Positions 1 to 6,829 of a stretch of DNA of 23,060 nucleotides are shown here, one piece after another. The DNA comes from Chloroflexota bacterium (lineage in GTDB: Bacteria; Chloroflexota; Anaerolineae; Ardenticatenales; Ardenticatenaceae), in assembly GCA_003520455.1 (NCBI GenBank), contig DOUV01000830.1, positions 1 through 23,060 on the forward strand, given 5' to 3'. Both the position numbers and the translations under genes were made by a program. Position 1 is the first letter of the stretch. Every line of letters starts with the position of its first letter. The notes under the pieces are model-generated. The model ran no database searches. It worked only from the letters and a program-made list of their open reading frames with translations, and was not told the origin of the DNA.

Positions 1-276
1 CCGGCGGCCCACACCGTGACCCTCGGCGGGCAGCCCGTGCCCTTGCCGCCGCGCGAATTCGACCTCCTGCATGCCCTGGCCTTGAACGCCGGATATGTAA
101 TCTCCGTGGATGATCTCCTGGCCCAGGTCTGGGGCGCTGAGTTCACAGGCGAACCCGAGGTCGTGTATGTCCATATCCGCTGGCTCCGGGAGAGTCTGGA
201 AGCGGACCCTCACCGCCCGGAGCGGATCGTGACGGTCCGGGGTGTAGGGTACAAACTTGTGCCGCAGGAGGCGTGA
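1..276 (+). CDS. OmpR/PhoB-family response regulator, C-terminal part (5' end outside window)
   Basis: Frame 1 is open from the first base to a TGA at 274-276, so the gene begins upstream and only 91 residues are visible. They form the winged-helix DNA-binding domain of an OmpR/PhoB-type regulator: an opening beta-hairpin (VTLGGQPVPL), the helix with LPPREFDLLHAL, the segment DDLLAQVWG, the recognition-helix stretch with VYVHIRWLRESLE, and the closing wing VTVRGVGYKL. The receiver domain is missing from view. The stop lies two bases before the ATG of the next gene, a histidine kinase, so the two are translationally coupled and almost surely cognate partners. Family assignment is secure; the regulon is unknown. 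Confidence 0.93.
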   Translation, partial: PAAHTVTLGGQPVPLPPREFDLLHALALNAGYVISVDDLLAQVWGAEFTGEPEVVYVHIRWLRESLEADPHRPERIVTVRGVGYKLVPQEA

Positions 277-278
277 GG

Positions 279-1718
279 ATGCGCAGCCTGCGTAACCGCC
301 TGATCCTCAGCCACATCCTGCCGCTCTCGGTCATCATCCCTCTCATGGGAATCGCACTCGTGTACGTCCTGGAGACCCAGGTCCTACTGCCCAGCCTCTC
401 CAATGAGCTGACGGAACAAGCGCATCTGATTGCCGACCTCGCCCGTGACCACCCTGATATCTGGTCCGATCCCGCGCAGGCCCAGGCGTTTGTCGCCCGG
501 GTGAGCTCCGACCTGACCGCGCGGGTGATGCTATTGGACCCCAACGGGCGTATCCTCGCTGCTAGTGAGGCGAGCGATGCCGGGCAGGCGGGCCAGTTGC
601 TCACTCACCCCGGAGTGGCAACTGTGCAGGCCGGGCAGATGAGTATCCACCAGGAGTACAGCCAACAACGGCAAGCAGAGGTGGCCGACGTCCTGGTCGC
701 CGTGAGAGGATCCGATCAGCAGATTGTCGGTATTGTTCGTCTGACCCATCGGCTGGAGACGGTCCTTGAGCGCTTTCTGCGCCTGCGCCACCTCATCGCC
801 GGCGTGCTGGTGGCTGGGCTGCTCTTGGGGGCTGCTGTGGGCTGGGTGTTGGCCCTGGATCTGGAGCGTCCCATTCGGGAGGTGACCAGGGCGATCTACG
901 GCCTGTCGAGCGGCGAGCGGTTGATCGTCCTCCCAGAACACGGGCCGGACGAAATCCGGATGTTGGCGCACGGCGTCAACACCCTGGTGGAACGCCTGCG
1001 CACCCTCGAGCAGACTCGGCACCAGTTGCTGGCCAATCTCGTGCACGAACTCGGTCGCCCGTTGGGCGCGCTGCGCTCGGCCGTCCACGCGCTCGGAGGA
1101 CGGGCCGGTGAAGATCCGGCTGTGCGTCAGGAGCTGCTGCACGGAATGGATGAGGCACTGACCGGCCTGCAGCGCCTGTTGGACGACCTCGCACACCTCC
1201 ACGACCAACTCGTGCGCACCGTGGAGGTGCAGTGTCAGCCCATCACCCTACAGGATTGGCTTACTGACGTACAGGTTCCCTGGGAGAAAGCGGCCCAGGA
1301 GAAGGGGCTCCACTGGCAGGCGACTATCCCCCCGGCCTTGCCCACCATTGAGGGTGATCCCGACCGGCTGGCCCAGGTTATGGGCAATCTGCTCAGTAAT
1401 GCCATCAAGTACACCCCGCCGGGAGGCACCGTGTCCGTGGATGCTGGCCAGGAAAACGGCCAGATTTGGATCGCCGTGAGTGACACCGGACCGGGGATTG
1501 CACCGGAGGAGCAGGCCCGCATCTTTACACCCTTCTACCGTGGCGGCGCCAACCGCCGCTTTGCACACGGCATGGGTCTGGGTTTAAGCATCGCGCGCAA
1601 CCTGGCCATCGCGCACGGCGGCCGGCTGGAAGTGCAGAGTACATCTGGAGTGGGAAGTCGCTTCACGCTCTGGCTTCCCATCCGGGCTGGATTGATCGCT
1701 CAACCGACTGATACATAA
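279..1718 (+). CDS. Membrane sensor histidine kinase
   Basis: This 479-residue kinase senses a signal across the membrane and phosphorylates its partner, presumably the regulator encoded just upstream. It has a transmembrane helix near residues 8-30, an extracytoplasmic sensor of about 130 residues, a second helix near 170-192, a HAMP linker (LERPIREVTRAI), a dimerisation/phosphoacceptor helix with His256, and an HATPase_c domain with N box (NLLSNAIKYTPPGG), G1 (DTGPGIAPEE), F box (IFTPFYRG) and G2 (GMGLGLSIA). The H box reads HELGRPLG where most kinases have HELRTPL. I chose ATG 279, with GGAG at 267-270 about eight bases upstream; GTG 273 would add two codons but sits too near the ribosome site. 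No strong terminator follows. Confidence 0.92.
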   Translation: MRSLRNRLILSHILPLSVIIPLMGIALVYVLETQVLLPSLSNELTEQAHLIADLARDHPDIWSDPAQAQAFVARVSSDLTARVMLLDPNGRILAASEASDAGQAGQLLTHPGVATVQAGQMSIHQEYSQQRQAEVADVLVAVRGSDQQIVGIVRLTHRLETVLERFLRLRHLIAGVLVAGLLLGAAVGWVLALDLERPIREVTRAIYGLSSGERLIVLPEHGPDEIRMLAHGVNTLVERLRTLEQTRHQLLANLVHELGRPLGALRSAVHALGGRAGEDPAVRQELLHGMDEALTGLQRLLDDLAHLHDQLVRTVEVQCQPITLQDWLTDVQVPWEKAAQEKGLHWQATIPPALPTIEGDPDRLAQVMGNLLSNAIKYTPPGGTVSVDAGQENGQIWIAVSDTGPGIAPEEQARIFTPFYRGGANRRFAHGMGLGLSIARNLAIAHGGRLEVQSTSGVGSRFTLWLPIRAGLIAQPTDT

Positions 1719-1866
1719 AGCCAGGTTGAGGAGCGACTGGGGGGCGAGACGATCCTTCAAGTCAAGATCGAGGCATTGGCGGCATCGGACGACGGATTCT
1801 GGAAAGGAATCGCCTGGAGAGTAGGTTGAAGTATAGTGCGAAGGCTGGCCCACTCCGCGGCACTTT

Positions 1867-1910
1867 ACTTTAGTGAACATTCACCGTACGTTCAGGAAGT
1901 TTTCACAGCA
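1867..1910 (+). promoter_or_regulatory. Four 11-bp direct repeats resembling a PhoP/PhoB box
   Basis: In the roughly 400-base gap between the two kinase genes, the motif TTCA(C/G) recurs at exact 11-base steps: TTTAG at 1869, TTCAC at 1880, TTCAG at 1891 and TTCAC at 1902. Head-to-tail 11-bp repeats are the usual target of OmpR/PhoB-family regulators, and the unit resembles the GTTCACC repeat of actinobacterial PhoP. A short inverted repeat (GTGAA-CA-TTCAC, 1873-1884) overlaps the first two units. GAATAT at 1919-1924 could serve as the -10. The site probably controls the second kinase-regulator pair, perhaps by autoregulation. I see no gene in the rest of 1719-2121; an open frame at 1913-2125 has no coding character. 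Confidence 0.5.
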
Positions 1911-2121
1911 GAATGCCAGAATATCGATGCGACTCTCTCACCGCCTCACCCCGTGAACACCAGACTCTGAAGGGGCGAGGCCTGGACCGATCGAGGGCCA
2001 GGCGGTTCAGAGTGAGATCAAGGCGAAAAAGAAGCTATCGAGGTCATTCCACCCCGCGACAGGCTGTGACGTGGTGGGCGAGCAAGCCCGAAATGGCTTC
2101 CTCACGCGACAGTCTACACCG

Positions 2122-3534
2122 ATGACGATCCGGCTCCGACTCACTCTTTTCTACACCGCACTTCTGGGCATCGTGCTCGCGCTCTTCAGCGCTGCGCTCT
2201 TCACGCTGCTCACCTACAATCTCGAGCGGCAGGTAGACCGGGATTTGCTCGAGCGCACCAGCGAGGTACGGGCGACGCTCCTCGCTGCCATTGACAGTCA
2301 GAGTCTGACACCCCTCTCAGAGATCGAGAGCCGGCTCCTGCACGATGAGGAGGGCCTCTTCACAACGCCGGGTATCTTCGTCCAGTTGCTCGACCCAACT
2401 GGGAAGGTTGTCCTGCGCTCGCCCAATCTCATCTCGGACGCGCTCGTGGCAGATCCCGGTCGAGAAGGATCTCTGAACGAAGTGGTGTGGCAGACCGTCC
2501 GGCTGCGCGGTCAACGGGTGCGTCTCCTCACCTCTCCTCTGGTGGTAGGGCACAAGACGGTCGGTACCATCCGTGTAGGAGAATCTCTGGCGCCAATCGA
2601 CCGCACGCTGGAACAACTGGCTCTGTTGCTCGTCGTGGGAACCCTCACGGCGGTTGGGGTGGTCGGTGGCCTGGGTCTCAAGATGGCGGGACGGGCGTTA
2701 GCGCCGGTCGCCTGGATGAGCGAGACGGCTCGCCGGATTGTAGATCATGGTGATCTGCAAACCCGTCTTCCGGTCGTCAATCCGGCTGACGAGTTGGGCC
2801 ACCTCGCCACGACTTTCAACGATGCACTCGATCGGATCGCGCTGCTCTTCGAGACCCAACGGCGATTCGTCGCCGACGCCGCTCACGAGTTGCGCACGCC
2901 GCTGACGAGTATCCGAGGGTATACCGGGCTGCTGAAGCGCGGCGCGGCGAATGAGCCCGACGTCCAGAACGAAGCCCTGGCCATCATCGACACCGAGGCG
3001 ACGAGGCTCACTCGCCTCGTCAACGACCTGCTGATGCTGGCCCAAAGCGAGGCGGTCCCACTCGAGGTGGTCTGTGAGCCGGTCGCCCTGATAGCGGTCG
3101 TGACGGATGTGCTGCGCCAGGAGCGGCTGTTGGCCCCCACACACGTCTGGCGGCTGGACCGGCGGGCGGGGCCTATCGTCCGCGGCGACCCGGACCGGCT
3201 GCACCAACTCTGTCTCAACCTACTCGATAATGCCCGGCGCCATACCCCTCCCGGTACTCATGTCGATGTGACCCTGGATGTGAGCGGTGCTTTCGCCGTC
3301 CTCACGATTTCCGACGACGGTCCGGGCATTCCCGACGAGGCCCGCCCCCATCTCTTTGAGCCCTTCTTCCGCCCTGACCACGCTCGCCACGGCGAGGGAG
3401 CCGGGCTCGGCCTCGCGATTGCGGCGCGAATCGCCGCCGCTCACGATGGCACGCTCGAGGCCGCCAACAACCCGAGCGGCGGAGCCTCCTTCAAGATCTG
3501 CCTGCCGCTCACCACCCTGGACTCAGATGAATAG
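2122..3534 (+). CDS. Membrane sensor histidine kinase (HAMP, HisKA, HATPase_c)
   Basis: A 470-residue two-helix sensor kinase, partner of the regulator that follows. It starts with the typical MTIRLRLTLFYTALLG, leading into a first membrane helix (about 8-32). A sensor loop follows, then a second helix near 165-190, a HAMP domain, the H box ADAAHELRTPLTS with His255, the N box NLLDNARRHTPPG, G1 SDDGPGIPDEA, the F box LFEPFFRPD and G2 GAGLGLAIA. All catalytic motifs are canonical. The frame stays open to a GTG at 2071, but ATG 2122 gives the usual family start; there is no clear Shine-Dalgarno sequence at either site. The kinase-before-regulator order is the reverse of the first pair. 127 bases separate it from the regulator gene. 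Confidence 0.92.
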   Translation: MTIRLRLTLFYTALLGIVLALFSAALFTLLTYNLERQVDRDLLERTSEVRATLLAAIDSQSLTPLSEIESRLLHDEEGLFTTPGIFVQLLDPTGKVVLRSPNLISDALVADPGREGSLNEVVWQTVRLRGQRVRLLTSPLVVGHKTVGTIRVGESLAPIDRTLEQLALLLVVGTLTAVGVVGGLGLKMAGRALAPVAWMSETARRIVDHGDLQTRLPVVNPADELGHLATTFNDALDRIALLFETQRRFVADAAHELRTPLTSIRGYTGLLKRGAANEPDVQNEALAIIDTEATRLTRLVNDLLMLAQSEAVPLEVVCEPVALIAVVTDVLRQERLLAPTHVWRLDRRAGPIVRGDPDRLHQLCLNLLDNARRHTPPGTHVDVTLDVSGAFAVLTISDDGPGIPDEARPHLFEPFFRPDHARHGEGAGLGLAIAARIAAAHDGTLEAANNPSGGASFKICLPLTTLDSDE

Positions 3535-3661
3535 CGATAAAAGGATCCGTAGTCCTCTTGCTCCTGACGAAGCAGGGGCCAGGACGAGCGATAGCGAGCA
3601 GCCGGCGCATGGATCAGAATGAGAGCGCGGCCCAGCAAGCGCCGCGCTGGCGAGGGATATC

Positions 3662-4345
3662 ATGGGTCATCATATTCTGATTGTCGAGGACGATCTCTCC
3701 ATTGCCAGCTTTTTGAAACGCGCCCTGGCATTTGAGGGTTACACCGTCGCCGCTACGGACAGTGGGGAGACTGGACTGCACGCAGCCCTGCAATCGCCGG
3801 TCGATCTGATCATACTCGACCTGATGCTCCCGGGCATCGACGGCCTGGAGGTCTGCGGGCGGCTGCGCTCGGCCGGTGAGAAGATCCCGATCCTGATACT
3901 CACGGCCAAGGAGAGTGTGCCCGACAGGGTGGCCGGCTTGAAAGCTGGTGCTGACGATTATCTCGTCAAGCCTTTCGCTCTTGAAGAGTTGCTGGCACGA
4001 GTCGAGGCGCTGCTCCGCCGCGCCACCGCCCCTGTCGCCGCGCCCCTGCACTTCGTGGACCTGGTGCTTGATCCGGTGGCCCACACCGTGCGCCGGCATC
4101 AGCGGGTCATCCTGCTCACGGCCAAAGAGTTTGAGATCCTGGAGTTTTTCCTGCGTCACGCGCGGCAGGTACTCACCCGTGATCAACTCTACGAGTCTAT
4201 CTGGGGCTACGACTTTGGTGCCGACTCGAATGTGATCGAAGTATTCGTGCGCAATATCCGCACCAAATTGGAAGCTGAAGGCGAGCCACGCCTGATTCAC
4301 ACGATCCGCGGCGTGGGCTATGTCTTGCGTGAGCCCGAACTGTGA
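3662..4345 (+). CDS. OmpR/PhoB-family response regulator
   Basis: A 227-residue two-domain DNA-binding regulator. The receiver has the acidic pair D10-D11 (VEDDLS), phosphoacceptor D53 (ILDLMLPG), switch residue T81 (LTAKE) and K103 (YLVKPFA). The C-terminal winged helix (about 128-227) has [12 protein letters not shown], the recognition segment with [14 protein letters not shown] and the wing [10 protein letters not shown]. It begins at ATG 3662 after GAGGG at about 3652-3656. A small stem (AGCGCGG 3624-3630 with CCGCGCT 3642-3648) sits just above the ribosome site and could modulate translation. Its partner is most likely the kinase ending at 3534. As an OmpR-type protein it should bind 11-bp direct repeats, and such repeats occur at 1867-1910, 5827-5865 and 6355-6371. 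Confidence 0.95.
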   Translation: MGHHILIVEDDLSIASFLKRALAFEGYTVAATDSGETGLHAALQSPVDLIILDLMLPGIDGLEVCGRLRSAGEKIPILILTAKESVPDRVAGLKAGADDYLVKPFALEELLARVEALLRRATAPVAAPLHFVDLVLDPVAHTVRRHQRVILLTAKEFEILEFFLRHARQVLTRDQLYESIWGYDFGADSNVIEVFVRNIRTKLEAEGEPRLIHTIRGVGYVLREPEL

Positions 4346-4392
4346 CCGGCTTCTGCCATGTGGTTGCTGTTGTTCACCTCCGCCCTTCGAGC

Positions 4393-4427
4393 GAAATGCC
4401 GGCCTCTGGCGAGACGACCGGCATTTC
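4393..4427 (+). terminator. Hairpin after the regulator gene
   Basis: A perfect 10-bp stem, GAAATGCCGG (4393-4402) with CCGGCATTTC (4418-4427), encloses a 15-nt loop 47 bases after the regulator stop codon. The tail (TATT) is short on T, so this is either a weak intrinsic terminator or a processing/stability hairpin at the end of the signalling operon. Confidence 0.5.
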
Positions 4428-4443
4428 TATTAGGAGGAGAGTG

Positions 4444-4509
4444 ATGCTCAAGGCGATCGTATGGTTTTGTCGGTTTCTATTATCGTGCAATAAGATGAAG
4501 TCGACGTGA
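4444..4509 (+). CDS. Possible 21-residue hydrophobic peptide
   Basis: An ideal ribosome binding site, AGGAGG at 4432-4437, lies six bases before ATG 4444, directly after the hairpin at 4393-4427. The ORF has 21 codons and stops with TGA at 4507-4509. The peptide begins MLKAIVWFCRFLL and ends with a basic polar tail, so a membrane-associated micropeptide is possible. It matches nothing I recognise. The strength of the ribosome site is the main support; ORFs this short also arise by chance. It could be a leader peptide, but no attenuator-like gene follows closely. Confidence 0.35.
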   Translation: MLKAIVWFCRFLLSCNKMKST

Positions 4510-4680
4510 AGCAAAGCTAAACGCTGGCGAAGGAGCTTCCCACTGCAAACGAGCGCTGCGGCCCCTTCGAGCGGGCGGAGCGGCACCAGCCGGGGCGCTT
4601 TGTCCCTGCTTAGGGCGGCTTCATCCGACATTTAGACGCAGGCTATATGCTAAGAGTGACCTACTCCTCGCTACGCCTTG

Positions 4681-4705
4681 AGAGACGCCCCACCGGGGCG
4701 TCTCT
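4681..4705. repeat. Palindromic repeat GAGACGCCCC / GGGGCGTCTC
   Basis: A perfect 11-bp stem (AGAGACGCCCC 4681-4691, GGGGCGTCTCT 4695-4705) with a three-base loop. Palindromes containing (G)AGACGCNNCC...GGNNGCGTCTCT are common dispersed intergenic repeats in Chloroflexota and cyanobacteria, and I take this as one copy. Apart from this and the repeat at 4806-4828, I see nothing in the 376-base gap 4510-4885. Confidence 0.55.
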
Positions 4706-4805
4706 ACAGGTTGGGCGGAAAGGTACTCGCAGAAGAATGACAAAGCAAGGGCACGACAAACGGCAACCGTGGATTGGCCTGGTAATTCGCATGGCGCGCG
4801 ATTCA

Positions 4806-4828
4806 CCCCCGGGTTGCAAGCCCGGTGG
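4806..4828. repeat. Short GC-rich palindrome
   Basis: CCGGG (4809-4813) pairs with CCCGG (4821-4825); two further weak pairs close on the loop, all within a C-rich to G-rich frame. It looks like a REP-type intergenic repeat 58 bases before the start of the CBM48-like gene. It may also act as a leader hairpin for that gene. Dispersed copies were not checked. Confidence 0.35.
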
Positions 4829-4885
4829 CCTCTCGCGCGGTTTCTCTATAACTTCAGCCATGGGCCCAAGTGCTCGGAGGCAGCA

Positions 4886-5221
4886 ATGATCCACAAGGAC
4901 TTCGTGCAGAGCGGCTCTCGCCACGTTGCCCGGATTACGTTTACGTTACCCGCTTGCGTCTGGACCGATACCGTCAACCTGGTAGGAGACTTCAACAACT
5001 GGCACCACAGCTCACATCCTTTCCGGCGCGAGCGCGATGGTCAATGGAGCCTCACCATCGATCTGGAGGCCGGACCGGCCTATCAGTTCTGCTACCTGTT
5101 AGACGGTAAAGAGTGGACGAGCGAACAACAGGCTGACGCCTTCGTGCGCGACTCTTACGGGCGCAGCAGCTTTGTCGTACTGACGGAATTCGGGGCGGAG
5201 GCGCCGCGCGCCGCGGCTTAA
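4886..5221 (+). CDS. Isoamylase early-set / CBM48-like glycogen-binding protein
   Basis: A 111-residue single-domain protein with the E-set (CBM48) fold that precedes the catalytic domain in branching enzymes and isoamylases. The hallmark is VNLVGDFNNWHHSSHPF (about residues 30-46), followed by DGQWSLTIDLEAG and the aromatic strand YQFCYLLDGKEW. Stand-alone versions are common in Chloroflexota and resemble the glycogen-binding part of AMPK beta. It probably binds an alpha-glucan or acts as a small regulatory or scaffold domain; there is no enzyme domain and no glycan gene nearby. ATG 4886 is chosen because GGAGG (4876-4880) lies five bases upstream; the frame is open to 4769 but the extra residues lack protein-like composition. 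Confidence 0.85.
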   Translation: MIHKDFVQSGSRHVARITFTLPACVWTDTVNLVGDFNNWHHSSHPFRRERDGQWSLTIDLEAGPAYQFCYLLDGKEWTSEQQADAFVRDSYGRSSFVVLTEFGAEAPRAAA

Positions 5222-5278
5222 CAACGCAGCTGCCGCACTGACCGGCCTGGCCCGAATGTGGTGGAACGCTGGTCTCCC

Positions 5279-5311
5279 GGCGATGGCAGGGCCATACACA
5301 CTGCCATCGCC
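5279..5311 (+). terminator. Stem-loop after the CBM48-like gene
   Basis: An 11-bp perfect stem, GGCGATGGCAG (5279-5289) with CTGCCATCGCC (5301-5311), and an 11-nt loop begins 57 bases after the stop codon. No T tract follows, so it may be a Rho-independent-like or RNA-stabilising hairpin. Between here and 5507 I see no convincing gene. Confidence 0.4.
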
Positions 5312-5507
5312 CCCTCCGCCGGGCGAAGTGCGCCGACCCGGCGCCCCACACCCACGAGGGCTCACTTCCGGCCCACCCAATCAGATCGGAGCTCCCTCAC
5401 GGTCCGGCCCCAGCCCCGCCGCTGCGCCCGCAGCCCGATGCGGGCCAGGCCGGCCCGCGCCTCCTTCAGCTGTTTCATCCCAATCAATCAGAGCGTCCAA
5501 CAAATAC

Positions 5508-5721
5508 CACTCTCTTTGCGCGTTGGGTGAGCGACCTCCCGAAGGGAGTGCCGAAACCGGTAGCCGCGGAGAAGGCGCGAGCGCAACCTCGACAGCGCGG
5601 TGTCGGCCGGGGTTCCGAGGCTCGCGCCGCTCGCCTCTCCACACCGGGCTCGCCTCTCGTCGCTCTTCGAGTTGCCCGGATCACCCGGAAACCAACGCCG
5701 TGGAAACGTGCAAAGAGAGTG
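5508..5721. ncRNA. Unidentified highly structured element (candidate RNA or MITE)
   Basis: The ends pair as a 17-bp stem with one G-U: CACTCTCTTTGCGCGTT (5508-5524) with AACGTGCAAAGAGAGTG (5705-5721). Inside it the pairings nest consistently: GGGTGA 5525-5530 with TCACCC 5681-5686, CTCCC 5536-5540 with GGGAG 5544-5548, GGCGCGAGC 5574-5582 with GCTCGCGCC 5620-5628, CGACA 5590-5594 with TGTCG 5601-5605, and CCGGGC 5644-5649 with GCCCGG 5674-5679. This gives a multi-branched fold of 214 nt. I could not match it to RNase P, tmRNA, SRP, 6S or common riboswitches. The strand is unknown. A miniature transposable element is the alternative, though no target duplication is seen. Confidence 0.5.
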
Positions 5722-5826
5722 AGGCACCTTCCGCGCGTCCATGCCTCCGTTAAAGCGTCTCTCGTCCCTCCTTGCCTCGGGGCCTGTTGCCTCCTGCGGC
5801 AGCCGGTGCTGGACCCAGAGAGCAGC

Positions 5827-5890
5827 CTTAAGGATATCTTAGGGTTCCCTTCCACTTTTCTTAGAGACAAGTCCACACCTTCTGTTTATC
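5827..5890 (+). promoter_or_regulatory. PmrA-like 11-bp direct-repeat box and promoter
   Basis: CTTAAG at 5827, CTTAGG at 5838, CTTCCA at 5849 and CTTAGA at 5860 lie at exact 11-base steps, and TTTATC at 5885-5890 could be the -10. The pattern CTTAAG-N5-CTTAAG is the binding site of PmrA/BasR-type OmpR regulators. It lies upstream of the small membrane protein gene at 5955, which it probably controls. A related box occurs at 6355-6371. Which regulator binds is not shown; the one encoded at 3662-4345 is a candidate. Confidence 0.45.
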
Positions 5891-5954
5891 CTGGAGATGA
5901 CCTCAAGAGCCTCGCGCCGTTATCGGCGGGGCACCCACGTCAGGCATCGAGAAC

Positions 5955-6149
5955 ATGCCACTATTGTTGAGCCTCCTGGTGGGACTTCTGCTCAGCCTGG
6001 TTACCTGGGGCGCCCTCCGCGCCCGGAAGCCGGCGCCTGGCGATCCCCCAACAGAGACACCCAGCGTGATGATCCTTGGGTTCCTGGTATTCGCCGCCTT
6101 CGCCCTCGGCGTGTTTATCAGTTACGTCCTCTTGCGCCCCCCGTTCTGA
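5955..6149 (+). CDS. Small two-helix membrane protein
   Basis: A 64-residue protein with two hydrophobic segments: LLLSLLVGLLLSLVTWGAL (about residues 3-21) and VMILGFLVFAAFALGVFI (about 38-55). A short basic, Pro-rich loop (RARKPAPGDPPTE) joins them, so both ends probably face the same side. The clean two-helix pattern, unlike any overlapping frame, is the reason for the call. The ribosome site is weak. The 11-bp repeats at 5827-5865 suggest control by an OmpR-type regulator. I do not recognise the family. Confidence 0.6.
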   Translation: MPLLLSLLVGLLLSLVTWGALRARKPAPGDPPTETPSVMILGFLVFAAFALGVFISYVLLRPPF

Positions 6150-6354
6150 GACTAGAACAGCATCCAGCGCCAGGCAGCCGTCTTTCGCTCCTCCGTATCA
6201 ACGCGGCCCGGCGCCACACGGATCCGATACGTGCTGTACGGCAAACCAAAACAGCCAGGAAACGGCCAGAAGCAGCAAGTGGGATCAGACAGGATGGGCC
6301 AGGTCCAACCCCGGCCGATCCTCTCTCTATGGCCGCTGCGCCGAAAACGGTCAC

Positions 6355-6393
6355 CTTAAGGTTATCTTTAGCCGGGCCTCAGCTGATCATAAA
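6355..6393 (+). promoter_or_regulatory. Second PmrA-like direct-repeat box
   Basis: CTTAAG (6355-6360) and CTTTAG (6366-6371) are 11 bases apart. They share the string CCTTAAGG(A/T)TATCTT with the box at 5827. CATAAA at 6388-6393 could serve as a -10. The nearest downstream candidates are the decayed signal-peptide ORF at 6532 and, 470 bases away, the ABC-importer operon. Two related boxes 530 bases apart suggest that one regulator controls both promoters. Confidence 0.4.
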
Positions 6394-6531
6394 GACAAGA
6401 GGGCCAGATTGGATTTACCGTATGGGGTAAGTCCATGCGCCACTGGCTTGCGCCGGTCGTGTTGAGAGTTGCCGGGCGACCGACGATCGAGGATTTGGAG
6501 GACCAGGTTCTGGGACAAGAAGGAGGTGGAA

Positions 6532-6659
6532 ATGCCTCGATCACGCCGGCTGTTCGCATCGATCATGCACTGATGGTTGTCACGTTGTTTGTGCTCGCCG
6601 GCCGGGCCACTCCGGCAGCACCCGCTCATCGTGACCAAAAGGGGCCACATCGATCATGA
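6532..6659 (+). pseudogene. Decayed secretion-signal fragment
   Basis: An excellent ribosome site (AGGAGG 6521-6526) precedes ATG 6532. Translation gives MPRSRRLFASIMH and then a stop. In another frame, directly after that stop, the DNA encodes MVVTLFVLAGRATPAAP. Joined by a frameshift, the two halves make a plausible signal peptide: basic N-terminus, hydrophobic core, then an Ala/Pro-rich stretch like that after the lipobox of the neighbouring binding protein. I infer the remnant of a lost exported-protein gene. No later domain survives. The rest of 6150-6829 shows no gene. Confidence 0.35.
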
Positions 6660-6829
6660 ATGCGTGAGGGCACCAGCCGTGAAGCCGGGGCAGATGATGA
6701 TGAGTATCAAGACGGATTCGCCGAGGTGAGTCTGAGAGATCGAGCCACGATCTGAAGGGTCAATTGACGCGTCGAGAGGCCCCATTGAGACGCGCGCGTA
6801 TATTTGGACAATGACAGGAGGACACACAA

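Noticed and set aside
1913..2125. 70-codon + frame between the two kinase genes
   Set aside because: Arg/Ser-rich composition without motifs; it lies in the probable leader of the second kinase gene.
5362..5478. 38-residue basic ORF on the - strand (starts MKQLKEARAGLAR)
   Set aside because: Plausible composition but no ribosome site, no partner and a high-GC context in which such ORFs arise by chance.
5508..5721. Assignment of the structured element to RNase P, tmRNA, SRP RNA, 6S or a known riboswitch
   Set aside because: None of the conserved strings I know for these classes is present on either strand, so it is left unnamed.
6435..6659. 74-codon + frame starting MRHWLAPVVLRVAG
   Set aside because: No ribosome site, and its middle is not protein-like; only its end contributes the hydrophobic core of the decayed signal peptide.
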